NCBI GenBank assembly: GCA_037893245.1
Contig: JBAIAA010000313.1
Coordinates: forward strand, 248,001 to 312,000
DNA length: 64,000 bases
Source of the DNA: Crossaster papposus
Lineage: Eukaryota > Echinodermata > Asteroidea > Velatida > Solasteridae
Direction of reading: 5' to 3'
In this document: in pieces, positions 31,253 to 42,784 of the stretch
Position numbering within the stretch: the stretch's first letter is position 1
How the letters are laid out: the number at the start of each line of letters is the position of its first letter
Position numbers and translations under genes: made by a program
Notes under the pieces: model-generated
Told to the model about the DNA's origin: nothing
Seen by the model: only the letters and a program-made list of their open reading frames with translations
The model's database searches: none

Positions 31253-32710
31253 ATAACGTTGCTCCGAGTGCAAAAACAACGCGCGTACAATGTATATACA
31301 TTGTATATCCATTCACAAAAAGACGAATAATAGGCAAAAAAAGTTTTTGAGTTTTCACGAGTAGACACATTTCGCGCGCTATGGGCAAACAAGCCACCAC
31401 CGTAGATTTTGAATGTTCACGAACAGACGAATTTATATCTACATTAATTACTCGTCAATTAAATTGTGTATTTTTCTTTAATAGGTATATTTTTTAAGTT
31501 TTCGATCTCACCTTTCTGTACGTTAATATATGTGCTTTAAAAATAGGCGATTTTTTTTTTTAAGTGACCAACTTAAAACCTGATTTTCCTAAAATTAATG
31601 CTCAACTCCCCGTGGCCAAATTCGTTTTTTTTCGTGAAAACGCTGACGCACACCTGCTGCCTCATTTGCATCAGCATCCGGTGCCATATACGCGAGGAAG
31701 ATGTGAAATTTATTGAATTCCCTTGGTAGATAATATGGTGTGAAGGACACACAGAGTAGTTCAATGTTCGAGTTACAAACTGTTGCTCATACTTCAAAAA
31801 CAAGAAAACCCACCCAATTCAAGCTGACCAGGATTGATAGACTGTGAAACACTGTGATTCGAAAGACTGCCAATCGTTGAGGAATGTAATACAACAATAC
31901 CACTTTACTTGAAAATGTCAGCACACCAGGGGCCATGATTTTACATGATGTTTCAGACCGTCATTCCCTAACAGTTCAGTATTTCGTGATAATTTAGGCT
32001 TTTAAAAATATATATTGGCAAATGTTGTATACATGTGAAACTGTGTGAAAGCGTGTGAAACTGAAGAAATTTAATGTGGGAGTTGCTATATGATGAATTT
32101 GAATAACAAATGTTTCAAAATAGCCGAGTAAACCTAGGATACAGGTTGAGTATTTTTCACCCAGGTGCACGACGTAGGGTATCATGTTGGGTACAACGAA
32201 TTCTTCTGACTACACCGTGGGGATTTCATTGCTTTAAAAGGCATAGGAGTAATTTGTTTCACGCGAAATGACTTGTTGCCTTCATTGCATCATCTTTAAT
32301 CATTTCGACCATCTGAGTACGTTTCGTTTTGTCGTTAATTGCCTAGACCAACCTTGATTGCTAATGAGGAGTATGTGTTTGTTACTAGGAGCCGCGTCCG
32401 TTTGTACGCAGTGCCGCGCTGTTTCATAACGATTCGTGACTGTTTACGAACGAGATGGTATTCATTGTTCAGTTTCAAGGCGATATTTTTGTTAGTTTCA
32501 AGGCGGTGTTTTGCTTTAGCTAGAAACTGTAATTACTAGGGAATGCGCATTGGCTGTTACGTTGCCCGCTTCTAGCGTTAGCTCCACCCATGCTGTAAAC
32601 TTGCGCCAATTATAAATGTTTCTACTTTCCCCGCAAGTGCAGGCTCGTTCTTGATTGGATGTATGTTGGCTATGACGTCAGCCTGATCTGTGGTCTGCGG
32701 CTACGTATTT
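31250..32710 (+). repeat. Promoter-like cassette P5, no first exon behind it
   Basis: Carries GCTCCGAGTGCAAAAACAAC, the core CCTAGACCAACCTTGATTGC at about 32342 and the TATGACGTCAGCCTGA block at about 32668. It stops before the TATA segment and joins directly to the next copy. Confidence 0.6.
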
Positions 32711-33790
32711 CACCCAAATGGTATTTTCAGTTTTCACTTCGAGACGAATTATAATTTGTCCCTGCGTAGATAGAAATAACGTTGCTTCGAGTACAAAAAC
32801 AACGCGCGTACAATGTATATACACTATATACATTGTACATGTACATTCACAAAGAGACGAATATGGGCAAAACAAGTTTTTGAGTTTTCACGAATAGACG
32901 AATTCCGCGCGCTATGGGCAAAAAAACAACCACTGTAGATTTTGAATGTTCACGAACAGACGAATTTATATCTACATTAATTACTCGTCAATTAAATTGT
33001 GTATTGTTCTTTAATAGGTATATTTATACAGTTTTCGATCTCACCTTCCTGTACGTTAATATATGTTAATATGTGCTTTAAAAATAGGCGAATTTTTGTT
33101 TAAGTGACCAACTGAAAACCTGATTTTCTTAAAATTAATGTTCAACTCCCCGTGGCCAAAATCGTTTCTTCGTACAAACGCTTACGCACACCTGCTGCCT
33201 CATTTGCATCAGCATCCGGTGCCATATACGCGAGGAAGATGTGAACTTTATTGAATTCCCTTGGTAGATAATATGGTTCGAAGGACACACAGAGTAGTTC
33301 AATGTTCGAGTTACAAACTGTTCCACTTACTTTAAAAACAAAAACCACCCAATTTAAGCTGACCAGGATTGACAGACTGTAAAACACTGTAAGGTATCAT
33401 GTTGGGTACAACGAATTCTTCTGACTACACCGTGGGGATCTCATTAATTTAAAAGGCATAGGAGTAATTTGTTTCACGCCAACTGACTTGTTGCCTTTAT
33501 TGCATCATCTTTAATCATTTCGACCCTCTGTGTACGTTTCGTTTTTTCGTTAATTGTCTAGACCAACCTTGATTGCTAATGAGGAGTCTGTGTTTGTTAC
33601 TCGAAGCCGTACGCAGTGCCGCGCTGTTTCATATCGATTCGTGACTGTTTACTAACGAGATGGTTTTCATTGTTCAGTTCAAGGGAATATTTTCGTTAGT
33701 TTCAAGACGGTGTTTTGCTTTAGCTAGAAACTGTAATTACCAGGGAATGCTCATTGGCTGTTACGTTGTCCGCTTCTAGCGTAACCAACT
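32710..33790 (+). repeat. Promoter-like cassette P6, decayed
   Basis: A sixth copy of the cassette with the core at about 33558 and small deletions (for example within the CGAAGCCGTACGCAG stretch). It ends at about 33785 in CCGCTTCTAGCGT. No signal exon follows. It lies head-to-tail after P5. Confidence 0.55.
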
Positions 33791-33954
33791 ATGCGTTTCA
33801 GAGAAGCATCTATGGACTTCTTTTGATTATTTCTTCAAAATGACAGCATATCAGAAGGGATAATTTCACAGGGAGTCTTTAATTCTTGACATCATGTAAG
33901 TTGATAAACAATAATTTGTTTGGCTACTTTTTTGATAGTTGCAAACAGTATATA

Positions 33955-35819
33955 CCTTTATTAAATGCGACGATTCAGTGAGGGTTACGCGTAGGTGAAC
34001 GAGTAACAAACACAAAGAAGCTCTTGAATCATTCAATTTCGGCACTGCGCGCTTCAGTAAAAAAAAACAATTATGGAGCATCGAAACATTTCCATCCATT
34101 GCCAAACAAAAACACAAAAAAAAAACCCACCTAATTTGCAAGCTGGAGGCAAAAACAGGTATAGCTCGGTTTCTTTTTATGGATTCCTAGAAATAATAAT
34201 AATTTTGAAGCCACGCGCTGGTTCCCAATCGACTCTATTGGAATAATGAATGGAAACATGTTCATACCATTTTAATTATATAATAAAGAACGTGTACTAA
34301 CATCAATTAAATTCGGGTCAGTCCCTAAATAAGCTGGGTCCCAAAGTGTGACATTTGTGTGTGTTGCGGTTATACCTGACCGATTGAATTTCTCCTCCAA
34401 CTGAAATTAACTTCCAACCTTAACTTAATGAACTTGTTCTATTTTGTTTGCATGTATACTTTGTTTTATGTTACCGCTCTATGTGATATTAATATTAAAA
34501 GGCATCGAAGAATGTGCCCTAAATTCACTGGCGGCACCAGACTCCGGGGAAATTTAGATACTAGATGCCCTGTGGTTAAATCCGAGGCATTTCCTGGCCA
34601 CTTTTCCCTGGCTTTTTGAGCTGAAAATGCATGGAAACTTTCCGATGCTGCAACCACGCCACTGCGGGTTTTTTTAAACAAGGATCTAACAACCATTATA
34701 ATAAGCAGTGGAGACCAATATCAGTTATTATACTCGGCACGGGTGGACTATCAAACAAGAACTATCAAATCAGATCACGAAGCTCATCAGCGTTTCCCAG
34801 CGCCGCGCCTAGCGCCTACCTATAGTCGGTAGTCCGTAATTTGTGAAGGCCGTACGATTATGTCTTCAATGGATTTTCGTTCATTGCATTGAGGAGAATG
34901 GACGGAGTAGTAGTTTGGGTTGTGCTGCGGATATCAGCATTGGCAGGTAGCTTCGATTTTTGATAACGCACCAAATCCCATTTCATAGTGATCGAGTCAG
35001 TAAATTGAATTTTTTTTTCAGTAATTGAACGCTGTGTACATTTTAAATGTACTTGACAGATAGGCGCAGGATTATTTTTCATAACTTTTTTTTTGTTTTT
35101 ATTTCAATAAAGTGTTTCTGTTTTGACTATGCAACTAATACAAGATGCCAACTAATACGAGATAACAACATCGCCTCGGGTCATTAGTCCAGGCCCATGA
35201 GCCGGTTTATCATTATCACGGACTCATTGTATTGCGCATGCTCAATTAGTGACGATTATGATATTTAGGAGAGTGACACCGGTCATCATGCGTTTTAACC
35301 TACCAAACTTGACTCCAGCGAGTACGTAGTGCGAAGCCAATTACCGTACGGCATGTGGTCCGGGGCCCGGCATGTGATCCCAGGCACCAATAATAATATA
35401 ATAATACAAAATATTTATACCGCGCTATACCAAGCTCATAGAGCCTGACATGAACCAAAAAAGTAGACAACAAATAAAATAAAACAATAATACAGAAACA
35501 AATTAAAGAACAGCGATACAAACAATGCGAATACAGGGGAAAACAGATTAATACAGGCAAAAACGGATTAATCGAGGTTTTGAAAAAAGGAGTGTTTTTA
35601 AAGAACGCTTGAAAATTAACAACGACTCCGCCTCTTTCAGATCTACCGGGAGTTTGTTCCAGAGACGCGGGCATGTTACTCTGAAGGAGTTATCTCCGGC
35701 TCTCTTGTTGAATTTTGTATCGGTATCAAAATAGGAGAATAATGTTCATGTTGATTTTTAGGAAGGTATGCGCCCCTCGTTAGAAATTATGTGATAGCAA
35801 TGCAAGAGTGGCAACTTTT
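33955..35819 (+). repeat. Duplicated block D2 carrying a first exon (pair of 18719-20583)
   Basis: A near-identical copy of D1. It ends at GCAAGAGTGGCAACTTTTTG, just before the first hairpin of the Helitron-like array, so the array inserted in or next to the end of the duplicated block. Confidence 0.85.
34898..34946 (+). CDS. Signal-peptide first exon, type V, copy D2
   Basis: Encodes MDGVVVWVVLRISALA, identical to exon 1 of the complete gene, with the same G|GTAGCTT donor in phase 1. No Thr-rich or discoidin exon follows within the next 29 kb, so it is an orphan first exon unless its body lies beyond the window. Confidence 0.6.
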
Positions 35820-35830
35820 TGATTGTTATT

Positions 35831-36135
35831 GGCTTTTTCGCAATTTGCGAAAAAGCCTTTGATTTTGTTCTGATTTTTTTTTGGCTTTTTCGCAAATGCG
35901 AAAAAGCCTTTGTTTTTGTTCTGATTTTTTTTGGCTTTTTCGCAATTTTGCGAAAAAGCCTTTGTTTTTGTTCTGATTGTTGGCTTTTTCGCAAATGCGA
36001 AAAAACCTTTGTTTTTGTTCTGATTTTTGGCTTTTTCGCTTAAAAGCGAAAAAGCCTTTGTTTTTGTTCTGATTTTTTTTTTCTTTTTTTTTGGCTTTTT
36101 CGCAAGTTGCGAAAAAGCCTTTGTTTTTGTTCTGA

Positions 36136-36140
<5 letters not shown>
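35831..36140. repeat. Series of seven GGCTTTTTCGC hairpins
   Basis: Seven palindromes of the form GGCTTTTTCGC, a short A/T loop, GCGAAAAAGCC, each followed by TTTGTTTTTGTTCTGATTTT. They form the 5' part of the first array unit. Two more stand at 45814-45900. Lys/Phe-rich open frames across them are by-products. Confidence 0.85.
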
Positions 36141-36166
<26 letters not shown>

Positions 36167-37668
36167 TTTTTCTTTTAGTAACCTAAACTCCATAGACTTG
36201 TGTACACGTTTTTTTGCACAAGTACTTTTACCAGAAAACAAAGTCGTATTTTCATAAAACTTAACCCAGGTGAAGACCCTATAGTAAACTCGTGTCTCGC
36301 AGACATACGTCATGGTGACGTCATCAGGGATCACGTGACGTCATATTAAAGGTGCAATTGATTTAATCTTTGAAAATCAATAACAAATCAACCGCAAATA
36401 GTCCTGGAGCAAAGTCTGAAAAGCCCTCTAGTTTAGGAGTTGGTTCAACACCCACTACATCTAAGGTTTGACCACACAGGCTGGTAGAACATACCTTATG
36501 GAACACTACTAGGTAGTATGTGGTCTCAAATTGTGGTATCAGTTTCGAGAAAAAAGAAATTTTTATCAGTAAAAATTTCATGAAATAGAAACTGTTTACC
36601 CATCAGGCACTTTCAGCAAAGCATTTATTAATGTGTAAATATTTATTTATTTTATTAATTTGTTTACAATACACATGCCACATATAATAATATAATCAGA
36701 TTATTATTAATTATACATTATTTATATATTTAATACACAAATATTAAGTTATTTTAGTTTTACTATAAATAAAAATATGTTGAGCGAGACTGCATGTTCA
36801 AAATAGTCTGGTTCAGCAGCAAGCTGTCAACCACATTCAACAGCATGCAGTATAAGGTTGGGTACTAGTGTATTACATGCAAGTGCCACATGTTATGTAC
36901 AAACAAACTTGCTGTCTTTGTTTTGTGAACAGTCTTGTCCCACTTTTCTACTCTTTTGTTGAATTGTAATCATTAAAAGAATTGGTTTCCTGGTCATCAG
37001 CAACCAAAACGTACCTTCTGCACTAAAGAAAGGATACTTGGAAATTGAAGGTGAGAAAAACTTTTTTACCCACGTCAAATTATGTTAGCAATTTCATTTA
37101 ATTTGTGTTGGCATAACATTGTTGTGATAATGACATATTGTAACTACTATGCCATTAAACCAAGGTGATGTATTATTGTTTCTCAAATTATTTGAAACAC
37201 TGTACTTCTTATCAGCTTATTAAGCTTTAATTTTAATTCTAGTCATGAACTGATGAAAGTGTCGATTTATTGGAGTTTGAATCAAAATTATTTTATCAAG
37301 ATGCACAGTACTTGAAATTGTATATTATATTTATGAAGCACAAATTGGTTTATGAATAAGATTTCAATATCGTTATTCATGCAAATTATATAGGGTTCAC
37401 CATCATGCATCCATAGGGGAACCCCTGGTCAATTTGTTAATTGTGTAAATAACCTGAAGTTATTTTAATCTATTATTACACGCTAAAATATTGATTTTGC
37501 CTCGGTGCCCCTTGAGTTGGTCTTGGTACCCTGAAAAGTTGATGAATGCAAGGCCAAATATTGTGCAATTGAGTACAATATTTATCCTCTTCCATCACAT
37601 GAGATATTAAGTTCATTGTTTTTTTTCTTTTCTTTTATACCTGCAGTTTCAATGCTCGCCTAACAAGC

Positions 37669-37959
37669 ATGGACAGAAAAGAAGATGAGGCTGTTGCCTC
37701 CGAAGAAACGTACACAATTTTAACATTATGCATTATCTGCCAGACAGATACTGATGAGACTCTGAGAAAACCACGAGAATCTTCTATACCAACACTGATT
37801 TCTGCGTTAGAAATCCGGAATGACGATACCTTTGAGCGTCTCAAACCAGAAATGAACAGTTTGAAAGGGCTGCCAGTTTTATGGCATTCCAAATGCTGTG
37901 AAACATGTACAAGCAAAGAAAACTTGCACCATGTTCAAAGACGAAGATCAGAGTTGTAG
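37669..37959 (+). pseudogene. Cys-rich N-terminal domain fragment of a transposon protein
   Basis: A 96-residue frame (MDRKEDEAV) with LCIICQTDTDETLRKP, then ALEIRNDDTF and VLWHSKCCETCTSKENLHH. The CxxC and HxxCxxxC pattern suggests a zinc-binding domain. Similar N-termini occur, to my recollection, in uncharacterised invertebrate proteins. The frame stops at a GAGTC-repeat tract. It is probably the first part of the protein once encoded by the surrounding element. Confidence 0.45.
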
Positions 37960-38037
37960 TCGAGTCACCTGTGTCGAGTTCGAGTCCGAGTCTCAAGTCA
38001 CTTGGGTCGAGTCCGAGTCCGAGTCACGAGTCACTTG
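37955..38037. repeat. GAGTCC/GAGTCA simple repeat
   Basis: Short imperfect units GAGTCCGAGTC and CGAGTCAC follow the N-terminal coding fragment and end its frame. Confidence 0.7.
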
Positions 38038-38232
38038 TTTAAATAACAATTGTTTAAACTTGTTTAAATAATTAAATAGTTGGAATACTTCAACCAGTTC
38101 ACTTAGATGACTGGTCACTATAAGAATTGGAAATGACAAAATAGAACACATTTAATTTAAACAAAGTTTATGTACCTGCAGTTTAAATGTTACGTTTATG
38201 TAGGTTTTAACACTAAAAAGTGGTAGCGATAT

Positions 38233-38340
38233 AACCTCCCGTCAAACTGTAAACGAGCAGACTGTAGCTGTCGTGCCAAAGGCCTTGCATGCACAGAAGC
38301 CTGTACGTGCATGGCTAGTGAAGACTGCAGAAGCCCTGTA
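38233..38340 (+). pseudogene. Cys-rich (CXC/tesmin-like) C-terminal fragment
   Basis: One frame reads NLPSNCKRADCSCRAKGLAC, then TEACTCMASEDC: spacing C-x4-C-x-C-x6-C-x3-C-x-C-x5-C, like half of a tesmin/CXC zinc motif. It lies just inside the right inverted repeat, where the C-terminus of a transposon protein would end. It is too short to be a gene. I read it as the tail of the same lost protein as the piece at 37669. Confidence 0.4.
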
Positions 38341-41225
38341 TAACATGTGGCACTTGCATGTAATACACTAGTACCCAACCTTATACTGCATGCTGTTGAA
38401 TGTGGTTGGCAGCTTGCTGCTGAACCAGACTATTTTGAACATGCAGTCTCGCTCAACATATTTTTATTTATAGTAAAACTAAAATAACTTAATATTTGTT
38501 TATTAAATATATAAATAATGTATAATTAATAATAATCTGATTATATTATTATATGTGGCATGTGTATTGTAAACAAATTAATAAAATAAATAAAAATTTA
38601 CACATTAATAAATGCTTGGCTGAAAGTGCCTGATGGGTAAACAGTTTCTATTTCATGAAATTTTTACTGATAAAAATGTATTTTTTCTCGAAACTGATAC
38701 CACAATTTGACACCACATACTACCTACAGGTGTTCCAGAGGGGCTATTCTACCACCCTGTGTAGTCGAACCTTAGATGTAGTGGGTGTTGAACAAAAAAT
38801 TTTTTTTCAGACTTTGCTCCTAGTCTAAAAAGACCTAAACTTGATTTTTGTGGCAATAGATAGAATAATTAAGGATCTTCATTTCATCTCATGTGCGTGA
38901 AATCACGTGACCCTTCCTTCCGGTCCAAACCGGAAGTGCCTTATAATTTAAAACGGAAAAATGATATGAACTTAATTTCAACGATGTTAGTGTCTGGCTA
39001 GAATAAACTTTTCAAAAAATTACCGGCGACGTCATAACATGTTATAGCGCCCTCTAGCGGCAGGTTGAAAAATGGTTAAAATGCATAATTTGTTGGTGTG
39101 TGTGGCGAAGTTTGCTGAAATCACTTCATAACCGGTGTATATAATCAGCTTCGTGCTAAGAACATATTGAGAAAGAGATTTATTGATGACGTCACCAAAC
39201 CGGAAGTTACAATGAAAAGACCTTAAAACCTTAAAACGTCGCTTAAAAATCAACCGCGATAGATATAATCCAGATTTTTGCTTCAAATAGCAAAGTTAAG
39301 ACAGCTCTCGAGCTTTCTGTTAATTACGTCACGATGACGTCATCAAGTGTCAGATTACAAGCAACCAAATATTTCTAAATTTAATCTTTGAAAATCAATA
39401 TAAAATAAACTGTAAAAGATCTGATTTAGATTTTTAGGGGAATTGATAGATTAATCCATGGTCTTCATAATTTGTATTACATGCAAAAAGACCTGACACT
39501 CCCTTCCGGTCCAAACCGGAAGTTCCTTATAATTTAAAAGTAAAAAACGATGTGAACTTACTTTCAACGATGTTAGGAGCTGGCTAGGTTGTAAGTAACA
39601 AAAATGTTAACAGTGACTTCATAAAATGTTAAAGCGCCCTCTAGCGTCATGTTGACAAATGTTACGTCATATTACGATTATATTTGAATTATTACGTTTT
39701 TAGACGTTGAAGGCATATCTCAGCAAAGGATCGTGTTAACATAACACCTCATTTTGTGTTGTTAGGTGATAGATAGTTGCACAAAAAGTTCAGAAACGTG
39801 TGACGTCATCGTTTTAATCAGTTTGAATTAATTTTAATCTGTTTAAATTAACTTAAATTCGGGTTTTTTTTAAACAAAATACTCAAAAAAATGCGAAAGC
39901 GAAAAAGCCCTATGTTCTGTTCCTTGAACAGACGTAGTTCTAGTTTTTCTTTTTTTTTTCTTTTAGTAACCTAAACCCCATAGACTTTGTACACGTTTTT
40001 TTGCACAAGTACTTTTACCAGAGAACAAAGTCGTATTTCCATAAAACTTAAACCAGGTGAAGACCCTATAGTAAGCTCGTGCCTAGCAAACATACGTCAT
40101 GGTGACGTCATCAGGGGTCACGTGACGTCATCTTAAAGGTGCAATTAATTTAATCTTTGAAAATCAATAACAAATCAACCGCAAAAGACCAAAACTTGAT
40201 TTTTGTGGCAATAGATAGAATGACCCAGGATCTTCATTTCATCTCGTGTACGTGAAGTCACGTGACCCTTCCTTCCGGTCTAAACCGGAGGTGCCTTATA
40301 ATTTAAAACTGAAAAATGATATGAGCTTACTTTCAACGATATTAGTGTCTGGCTAGAATAAACTTTTCAAAAAAGTTACCGCCGACGTCATAAAACGTTA
40401 TAGCGCCCTCTAGCGGCAGGTTGAAAAATTGTTAAAATGAATAATCTGTTGATGTGTGTGGCATAGTTGCTGAAATCACTTTATAACCGGTGTATATAAT
40501 CAGCTTCGTGCTAAGAACATATTGAGAAAGAGAAATATTGATGACGTCACCAAACCGGAAGTTACAATGAAAAGACCTTTAAACCTTAAAAAATCGCTTA
40601 AAAAACAACCGCAATAGATATAATCCAGATGTTTGCTTCAAATAGCTAAGTTAAGACAGCTCTCGAGCTTCCAGTTAATTACGTCACAATGACGTCATCA
40701 AGTGTCAGATTACAAGCAACTCAATATTTCTAGATTTAATCTTTGAAAATCAATATAAAATCAACGCTAAGAGATCTGATTTATATTTTTAAGGGAATTG
40801 ATAGATTAATCCATGGTCTTCATAATTTGTATTACATGCAAAAAGACCTGACCCTTCCTTCCGGTTCAAACCGAAAGTGCCTTATAATTTAAAGTTTTCA
40901 AGGATTTTAAATTGTTTTGATGGTATAAAAGTTCAATGTTTGAAAAATTTAATCTACAAAATTGCGAATTTGAAAAAGCCCTATGTTCTGTTCCTCGAAC
41001 AGACGTAGTTCTAGTTTTTTTCTTTTTCTTTTTTTTTCTTTTAGTAACCTAAACCCCATAGACTTTGTACACGTTTTTTTGCACAAGTACTTAAAACTTA
41101 ACCCAAGTGAAGACCCTATTAGTCCTGCAGATTACTACAATAATATTGCATTTAGTGATACAAGCACCAAAATTGGCACACATGCTAATTTTGGGTCACC
41201 TTACACAAAAACCCCGTTAGCCAAG

Positions 41226-41620
41226 TTAAAATCCAAGATGGCCGCCATTTTTGAAGATGGCCGCCAATAAAGGCCAAATATTACCGAAATATTGATGTAC
41301 GGATGGATAGAATGACAATACAAGCACAAAACTTGGCATTTAACATCCGTTTGGTCTCCCTGTTGTTGGCATATCCAAAACAGTATATTAGGCCCTTGAA
41401 AATCCAAGATGGCCGCCATTTTTGATGATGGCCGCCAATGAAGGCCAAATATCACCGAAATATTGATGTACGGATATATAGAATGACAATACAAGCACAA
41501 AACTTGGCATTTAACATCCGTTTGGTCTCCCTGTTGTTGGCATATCCAAAACAGTATATTAGGCACTTGAAAACTCAAGATGGCCGCCATTTTCCAAAAT
41601 GGTCGCAACTGAATGGCTAG
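41226..41620. repeat. Tandem repeat with AAGATGGCCGCCATTTT words
   Basis: Two to three units of about 180 bp, each with AAGATGGCCGCCATTTT, GCCAAATATCACCGAAATAT and ACTTGGCATTTAACATCCG. Inverse-orientation GGCGGCCAT words recur at 43020-43370, giving the element long-range symmetry. Confidence 0.75.
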
Positions 41621-41831
41621 TAGTAGTGTTAGCAAGGATCAAACAGTAATACAAGGACCAAAATGGGCATTTAATCTCCATTTGAATCCAATATTATGCT
41701 AAAATTGTCAACCACTTGGTAATTCAAGATGGCTACCATTTTTAAAGATGGCCGCCACAAGATGACTCAGCCTATATGTTACAAAAAGTGACACATAAAT
41801 CTAAACATATCTGGTACAAAGACATACAACA

Positions 41832-42784
41832 CACTCTAAAAACAGATTGGTTGAAAATAACCAATATATTGGTCGATTTTAACCAATCCAGTTGGTAGAT
41901 ATATGGTAACCGAAATATTGGTTAAAATAACCAATCTGATATTGGTTACCTAGTCAATCCATATTGGTTAATTTAACCAACCCACAATGGACTCCAACCA
42001 ATTTGTATTGGTAATTTGTATTGGTTATAGCACTAACCAATACATAATAGTAGGGCTGCATATTCATATTGGTTAACACGCAACCAATTTGCATAACACC
42101 AACCAAACAATTTGCATAACACCAACCAATACAATATTTAATTCAAAGGTTCCCACGCAACCAATTACATAACGTGGACAAATTACGTAATGAAATAATA
42201 CCAATGAAATTAACATTGCAATTATGCATACATACAATAATAACATATTCCTATTAGATATTAGCTACTGACCACTTACTACACACTTAGCTACTGCCGT
42301 TGTTAGTTTTATAGTTCGCTTTTTTGTACACGACGAAGTCACAGATATTTAAAAAAAAAAAAAAATTCAACAGTTGAATACGGATGAAATTTATTGTCAA
42401 TTTGTCACTATGTTTGCACAAACATCTAAATTCGATCATGGAATCGTTTGAATAATTACATATTATGGTCAAAAAAGTGCATTTTGGACTAAATACCACA
42501 ATTTAACATCGACTATTGTCAAAACAAATTTTCTCACTGATTGGTCAGTTGCTGTAGGTACATTTCCTACATTATGAATAACCAATAGATTGGTTAATAC
42601 CTTGGTTACAAGCTCAACCAATATGACTGGTTGAAGGACAACCAATATATTGGTTATGAATAACCAATAGATTGGTTAATACCTTGGTTACAAGCTCAAC
42701 CAATATGACTGGTTGAAGGACAACCAATATATTGGTTATGAATAACCAATAGATTGGTTAATACCTTGGTTACAAGCTCAACCA
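41832..42784. mobile_element. Fold-back element of AACCAATATATTGGTT words, nested
   Basis: The left end CACTCTAAAAACAG resembles the CACTGCAAAAAC end of the element at 781. Its subterminal DNA is made of ATTGGTT and AACCAAT words in both orientations. The centre (about 42170-42520) matches the inside of the 781-1400 element in inverse orientation. The right side is an 82-bp tandem unit repeated 2.5 times (42576-42784). The expected right terminus is missing, so it is truncated. Confidence 0.65.

Larger units (their letters stand above)
36399..38827 (+). mobile_element. TIR DNA transposon with 490-bp TIRs, TSD AAA
   Basis: Inserted in array unit U1: CCGC-AAA precedes TAGTCCTGGAGC, and the right end GCTCCTAGTCTA is followed by AAA-AGACC, restoring the sequence of the other units. 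The inverted repeats are about 490 bp (36399-36895 and about 38338-38827). The inside carries two Cys-rich coding pieces and lacks the middle of a transposase, so it is a deletion derivative. Its ends share TAGTCCTG and a 3-bp A/T duplication with the element at 41120-43497. Confidence 0.75.

Noticed and set aside
35780-36334. Lys/Phe-rich frames across the hairpin series (up to 184 codons)
   Set aside because: They are products of the GGCTTTTTCGC hairpin repeats and T/A runs, on both strands.
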